From NCBI RefSeq assembly GCF_024763615.1, contig NC_077222.1, positions 89,218,001 to 89,282,000 of the forward strand: DNA of 64,000 nt, written 5' to 3'. Shown one piece after another: positions 60,040-64,000 of this stretch; the stretch's first letter is position 1; each line of letters begins with the position of its first letter. Origin of the DNA: Phlebotomus papatasi. Its lineage: Eukaryota > Arthropoda > Insecta > Diptera > Psychodidae. Made by a program: the position numbers and the translations under genes. A model generated the notes under the pieces. The model saw only the letters and a list, made by a program, of their open reading frames with translations. It was not told where the DNA came from and did no database searches.

Positions 60040-60840
60040 CTTCCGGTAGATATTCGAATAGGTTTGGCTTGACTTTGGAGTGGTTTTGTCTCTTCGAAAT
60101 GTTATTATTGAACGGAGCTATTCTGTATCTCATTTTCACTGCTGTTCTTTCTGACAGTTCTCTCAATACAATAGCGACTTTTGCTAATGACATGGAATTT
60201 TTAGAAGTAGCCGATTCTCCCTTTAAGGCTTCTCAGACTTTGCAGACGCGTTTCCAGGATATCAAAATCTGGCTGCAAAAATGCAAAATTAAGGCCAACG
60301 AACTTAAGTCAGTTCAAGTTACCTTCTCTCTAAAAAGGGAAACTTACCCTTCAGTGAGTCTGAATGGTAGAGAGATTCCGCAAGCCGTTGAGATGAGGTA
60401 CCTGAGTATTCACTTTGTCAGAAGATTGACGTGGAAAAGTCATTTCTGGACCAAGCGCAAACAACTAAGCATGAAGTGGAGAAATCTATACTGGCTCCTT
60501 AAACGGGAATTGAAAATGTCAATGGAGAACAAGATACTCGTACATCAAACAATTATTAAACCAGTTTGGACCTATAGGATCCAATTGGGGTGCTGCATCC
60601 AAAACCAACGTAGATATTTTGCAAAGATTCCAAAACAAAGCAATGAGACAAATCGCGGACGCTCCTTGGTATTTGACGAAAGACCAGTTCTATAAAGATC
60701 TTGAGGTAGCCACGGTTCAGGAGGAAATTGTGGCTGCCACTAAAAGATATAAGAGCAAACTTCTTGAGCATCCAAATGATCTCGCTGGTCCATTAGTAAT
60801 CGATGAAGGATGGAATGGCTCACGAAGGTGAGACCTTCAC
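60040..60840 (+). pseudogene. Jockey ORF2: RT palm, thumb and C-terminal region
   Basis: Reads GAILYLIFTAVL, then IATFANDMEFLE where active enzymes have F-A-D-D, so the catalytic motif is damaged. It continues WLQKCKIKANELKSVQVTF, RRLTWKSHFWTKRKQLSMKW, IIKPVWTYRIQL, and after a frameshift near 60615 ILQRFQNKAMRQIADAPWYL to a stop at 60829-60831. Order and spacing match Jockey. Expected Jockey length, less the parts missing at the 5' end, agrees with the remaining DNA. Confidence 0.85.
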
Positions 60841-60874
60841 ATTCAGACCTGGGGTGACATGATAACTGGTTTTC

Positions 60875-61215
60875 GATACTATCGACTGTCGATTCTGAAA
60901 AATTTAAACGATAGCTGAACTTCCTGTAGCTAATAGAGATGATTATCAACAGCCACTTTCGTTTAAGAATGTCAAAATCAATGGCCCAACAATCCGCAAA
61001 AAAGTCGACATTCACTTCATCTAACAGATCATCAGTTGGATCAGCAATTGTCGTAACTTCCTCATGGCCTCATCAGCAGTTAGTGTATAGTGTGTGTAAT
61101 TTTGTGTTGTTAAAAGAAACGCTGATGGGGCGATGAGGAAGTTACGACAATTGCTGATCCAACTGACGAGATATTCATTTATCGATACTATCGATTCGAT
61201 AGTATCGAATACTTA
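60875..61215. mobile_element. Inserted inverted-repeat element with internal hairpin
   Basis: Outer words TTTCGATACTATCGA (60875 on) and TCGATAGTATCGAATA (near 61200-61212) are inverted copies. Inside, 61032-61077 and 61121-61166 form a ~45-bp near-perfect stem (TCAGTTGGATCAGCAATTG...) with a 43-nt loop. It separates the Jockey ORF2 end from its 3' UTR. Confidence 0.6.
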
Positions 61216-61388
61216 TCATTCCGCCCCTGTTCCTGCTTTTATAGTTTTTTGGAATAAATTTAAGTTGATCCCTGATATCAACACGTAAGTCGCCTTTTTT
61301 GTCTTGTTCCTCTTACAGTTTATTGCACTACTTCTTTATGTAAGTGCAGATTGCTTTAACAAATAAACAAAATAAAAAATGGTAGTCA

Positions 61389-61632
61389 GTTTGAATTTAA
61401 GAATAATTCGGATTCACTGGAAGTCTATAGTAATATTCTACTGGTTATATTGGAAAAGGATATATTCGTGATAAAGCTCTTATAAGACTTAAATGTGTTG
61501 AATGGGGTAAAGGACCTACCTTTAAAGACAATTGGAAAAAAAAATATGACTATTAAAAGTTATGTTTTACTTACACTAAAAAATCAGGCAAAAAAATTTC
61601 TGACCATCAATCTTTGTCCCTTTTGCCCTTAA
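61389..61632. other. No feature seen
   Basis: Unique-looking AT-rich interval between the Jockey LINE and the next TIR element. Confidence 0.3.
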
Positions 61633-62369
61633 GCTGGATTCACATGATGAAAATTTGCATGAGAAATTTTACTTTGTAATTCTCAATTTAATTTTTCAAT
61701 TTCTCAATCAACTGTTCCCAACTTCAAATCAAATGCGCGCGCGACAAAAATCAGCTGTCAAATCAATTGTGCGGTGCTCGTGAAGCAAATTTGTTTGTTT
61801 TCGTGAGTCAAAATTCACGGACGAGAGAAAAATACAGAATATTTGGGCAGAGAGTATTCCAAGGATTCCAAGCATTGCCCTCGTGTGTGATATCTTGGTG
61901 GAATGTGTGTGCATTTGTACAGAAAGACTCAGGTTTGAGATGTACCATGTGGAACACAATGTTATCAGCAAAACGTGGAAGAACCACTCCAACAATAGAA
62001 GTGCTGTTTTTCCACGAGAACTCAAGAATTGAAATGTCCGAAATTGATTTTGAAGGAAGCTTGTGTGGTGTCAGCATCGCATCCGGAGAGAAGTTGCACC
62101 TGAGTCGCGGAACCTCGGGGAGGATCTCTCACCAGTTGTAACAAGTAAGAAATTAAGATTGTTGTTTGTTAACTGCGAAAATTTGACAGCTGATTTTTGT
62201 CGCGCGCGCATTTGATTTGAAATTGGAAACAGTTGGGAATTAAATTGAGAAATAAAATCATCTTTATGAAAAATTTCTATGCAAAAGTGCGTAAGCCTCA
62301 GCCAATCAGATTGCTCTATTTTCGTTTATGTATTTTTTCTTATACACTTTTTCATCATGTGAATGAGGC
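61633..62369 (+). mobile_element. hAT-like TIR element with long inverted arms
   Basis: Ends GCTGGATTCACATGATGAAA and TTCATCATGTGAATGAGGC. The arms pair again at ATCAAATGCGCGCGCGACAA (~61728) and its inverse (~62201). The centre encodes a BED-finger-like frame (next entry). I could not find an 8-bp duplication, so the superfamily rests on the encoded domain. Confidence 0.6.
61767..62141 (+). pseudogene. BED-zinc-finger-like N-terminus of a transposase
   Basis: 124-codon frame starting at TTG or a nearby codon. SWWNVCAFVQKDSGLRCTMW and NTMLSAKRGRTTPTIEVLFF fit the BED finger layout 'W..F.k.....C..C...L......T..l..HL...H', with the second Cys replaced by Trp and the His region altered. It would not bind zinc normally. 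BED fingers are the DNA-binding part of many hAT transposases; the catalytic domain is absent. It sits between inverted arms. Confidence 0.4.
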
Positions 62370-63825
62370 CAAAGTTAATTATTACAATCCTCATGTTAAA
62401 TTTCAAAATCTTTTGGAAAATTTTGACCCTTTTGACCGCTGCTTTTTTTAGGCATAGAAGACCTTCGGATAAGGCTTTCTAAAAACTTTCTTTCCACATC
62501 TTCCACATCTAATAAATTTTCACTAAAAAAAACTACATGCATTGTAGAAACTACTAAGCACATATTTTTTCAGTATGGTAAGGAGTAAAATGATTTTGAA
62601 AACATACATCAAGTTGGTGGAGAAGCTTTTAGTTTGAAATTTAATTAAACGAGATATTCAAACAATCTCCTAGCATCTCAAAATCTACCACACAGTCAGA
62701 CATATACGAGAAGACTCTTGGGAAATTTTCAGTTTTAACATGAAAATCTCTCTAAATGCAATTGGAAAATTTCATCAATATTCCTGGGATACTCATGCAC
62801 ATGGATTGTTTGTGATGAAAAACAATAAACTGACAATTCAATTTTCGATGGTTATGATTTTCCTTCGTTAAAGCTCAAATACAACAGAAAAAACTGCACT
62901 ACCAATACAATCTACAACCAAAAATATTCTCAGCCAGGAAGCTTGTGTATCCAAATGCATTTCATTTTCTTCCCATCATGCCAAAATAAATTATTATACT
63001 TTTACTCTCGCCATGACCTTTTTCCCAGAGGAGGAGAGGAAAAATTTGTGGCCACAAACACTGGAGCAACATCAATTGTACAATTTACTAACATTTTCTC
63101 TGTACTCCCCATATTCTTGATATTTTACAGAAACATAAAGTATTTATTGTTATTATAGAAAATTGTCCTACCCGCCATAAATGGATGGTGAGCAATTTAT
63201 TTGCGAAATTGCAATTTTCCATGAGGCAACCAAATTCACATGTAAATAAGATGCTGGGGGAATAAATTGAGAGAGATGGTGTCTCGTAAAAATGAAAGAA
63301 AAATGAATACGGTTTAGGTGATAATTTTTTCTTCTTTTCATTTTCCATCTTCATCTTTCGAGGCCATACTCATATTTTCTAAAAAAAAAAAATGTCCCCA
63401 GAGGAATTTAATAGAAGACAAGAAAATTCTTAAATTCTTCACCAAAAAATAAAGCTCTTTAAAGTTAAATTTTTGCAATGGAATAGACCATATTCTGGGA
63501 AGTTTCTGCAATTCTGAAAAAATTGCTTTATTTTGGGGCAGTTTTATTCTATCTGGCGCAATCAAAAACTTGGAACATAATTCCATATCCATTTCATCTC
63601 TGGAAAAAAATTGTTTTACCAGAAAAATATGAGCAACACAGGGGATGGAAAATACTTGGAACATCTGAATAAATGCCAGAATAGTTCTATACATTTACTG
63701 ATATAAAATTTTAAAATTATAATTTAAAAAGATTTTGTCTCAGTCATTGAAAGATGACAAGAAATACAATAATGGTACTATTCCAATGAGAAAGGAACCT
63801 TGTTTTACTACATTACTGACATTAC
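62370..63825. other. Apparently unique DNA, no gene recognised
   Basis: Frames of 70-118 codons on both strands (largest minus 63338-63694), none with a recognisable domain. Confidence 0.3.
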
Positions 63826-63977
63826 TGTTCTCAAGTATTTCTATATAATCGACTTCTTGGTGTTGGTTCCTGTCACGACTATTTGGTGGTTTTATAACAC
63901 GACAAAGACTAGGTAAAACAGTCGAGACAGGAACCAACACTAAAAAAAATCGGTAATGCAGAAGCACTTGAGAACAA
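63826..63977. repeat. 152-bp inverted repeat (hairpin)
   Basis: TGTTCTCAAGTATTTCTATA... pairs with ...GCACTTGAGAACA, with the core GTGTTGGTTCCTGTC (63860 on) pairing with GACAGGAACCAACAC (ending 63940). Non-coding. Confidence 0.7.
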
Positions 63978-64000
63978 TAAAGTGCTAAAAAAATGGTCAG

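Larger units (their letters stand above)
57806..61388 (+). mobile_element. 5'-truncated Jockey-clade LINE with 12-bp target duplication
   Basis: AAATGGTAGTCA occurs at 57806-57817 and 61377-61388, bordering an element that begins inside the endonuclease domain and ends in an A-rich tail (AAATAAACAAAATAAAA). Along the plus strand, with frameshifts and stops, come the endonuclease C-terminus, the linker, RT motif A, the palm and the thumb. The element is broken by nested insertions at 58957-59133, ~59200-60030 and ~60875-61215. It is a dead-on-arrival copy. Confidence 0.85.

Overview
The window looks like AT-rich, gene-poor chromosomal DNA from an insect. A nematoceran dipteran (sand-fly or mosquito grade) is my best guess; it is an inference from the repeat content (Jockey-type LINEs, pogo, Harbinger and piggyBac-like elements, Transib), not from any host marker gene. 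I recognise no ordinary host gene, rRNA or tRNA. Almost everything that can be identified is transposon-derived, set in stretches of apparently unique intergenic or intronic DNA.

Region by region. 0.3-2.1 kb: a 1.8-kb TIR element. 2.86-6.94 kb: the most interesting locus, a three-exon reading frame for a Transib/RAG1-core-like DDE recombinase, with phase-compatible GT-AG introns, the catalytic D-D-E and a C2H2 zinc site. Its first intron holds a LINE reverse-transcriptase fragment, a transposon end and a pogo-type MITE. 7.5-15.5 kb: repeat-family fragments and several TA-flanked MITEs in otherwise empty DNA. 16.28-17.79 kb: a 1.5-kb foldback with arms of about 620-640 bp that are nearly identical. 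18.5-20.1 kb: two LINE 3' ends on the minus strand. 21.8-22.7 kb: a foldback repeat and a 144-nt hairpin with a 39-bp perfect stem. 24.53-29.06 kb: a satellite of about 27 monomers (~167 bp) with a higher-order unit of 1333 bp. 31-33 kb: inverted repeats and a tRNA-derived SINE. 35-42.7 kb: a cluster of MITEs. 45.4-48.6 kb: a LINE fragment, then a TTAA-flanked element split by a Harbinger element, then a second TTAA MITE. 50.75-55.4 kb: two internally deleted pogo-like elements, one with a LINE 3' end inserted at its edge. 57.8-61.4 kb: a 5'-truncated Jockey-clade LINE with a perfect 12-bp target-site duplication, itself broken by nested insertions. 61.6-62.4 kb: a BED-finger (hAT-like) TIR element. 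63.8-64.0 kb: a hairpin.

How the parts relate. The window records successive insertions: Harbinger inside a piggyBac-like element, a LINE into the edge of a pogo element, MITEs and hairpins inside a Jockey LINE, and LINE plus MITEs inside a Transib-like intron. A SINE at 32.2 kb ends in the same 3' tail as the LINE copies at 19.8 and 55.1 kb, suggesting that this LINE family mobilised it. The Transib-like gene stands out because its exons stay open and spliceable while the sequence around it is decaying. All family names come from reading motifs by eye; no database search was run.
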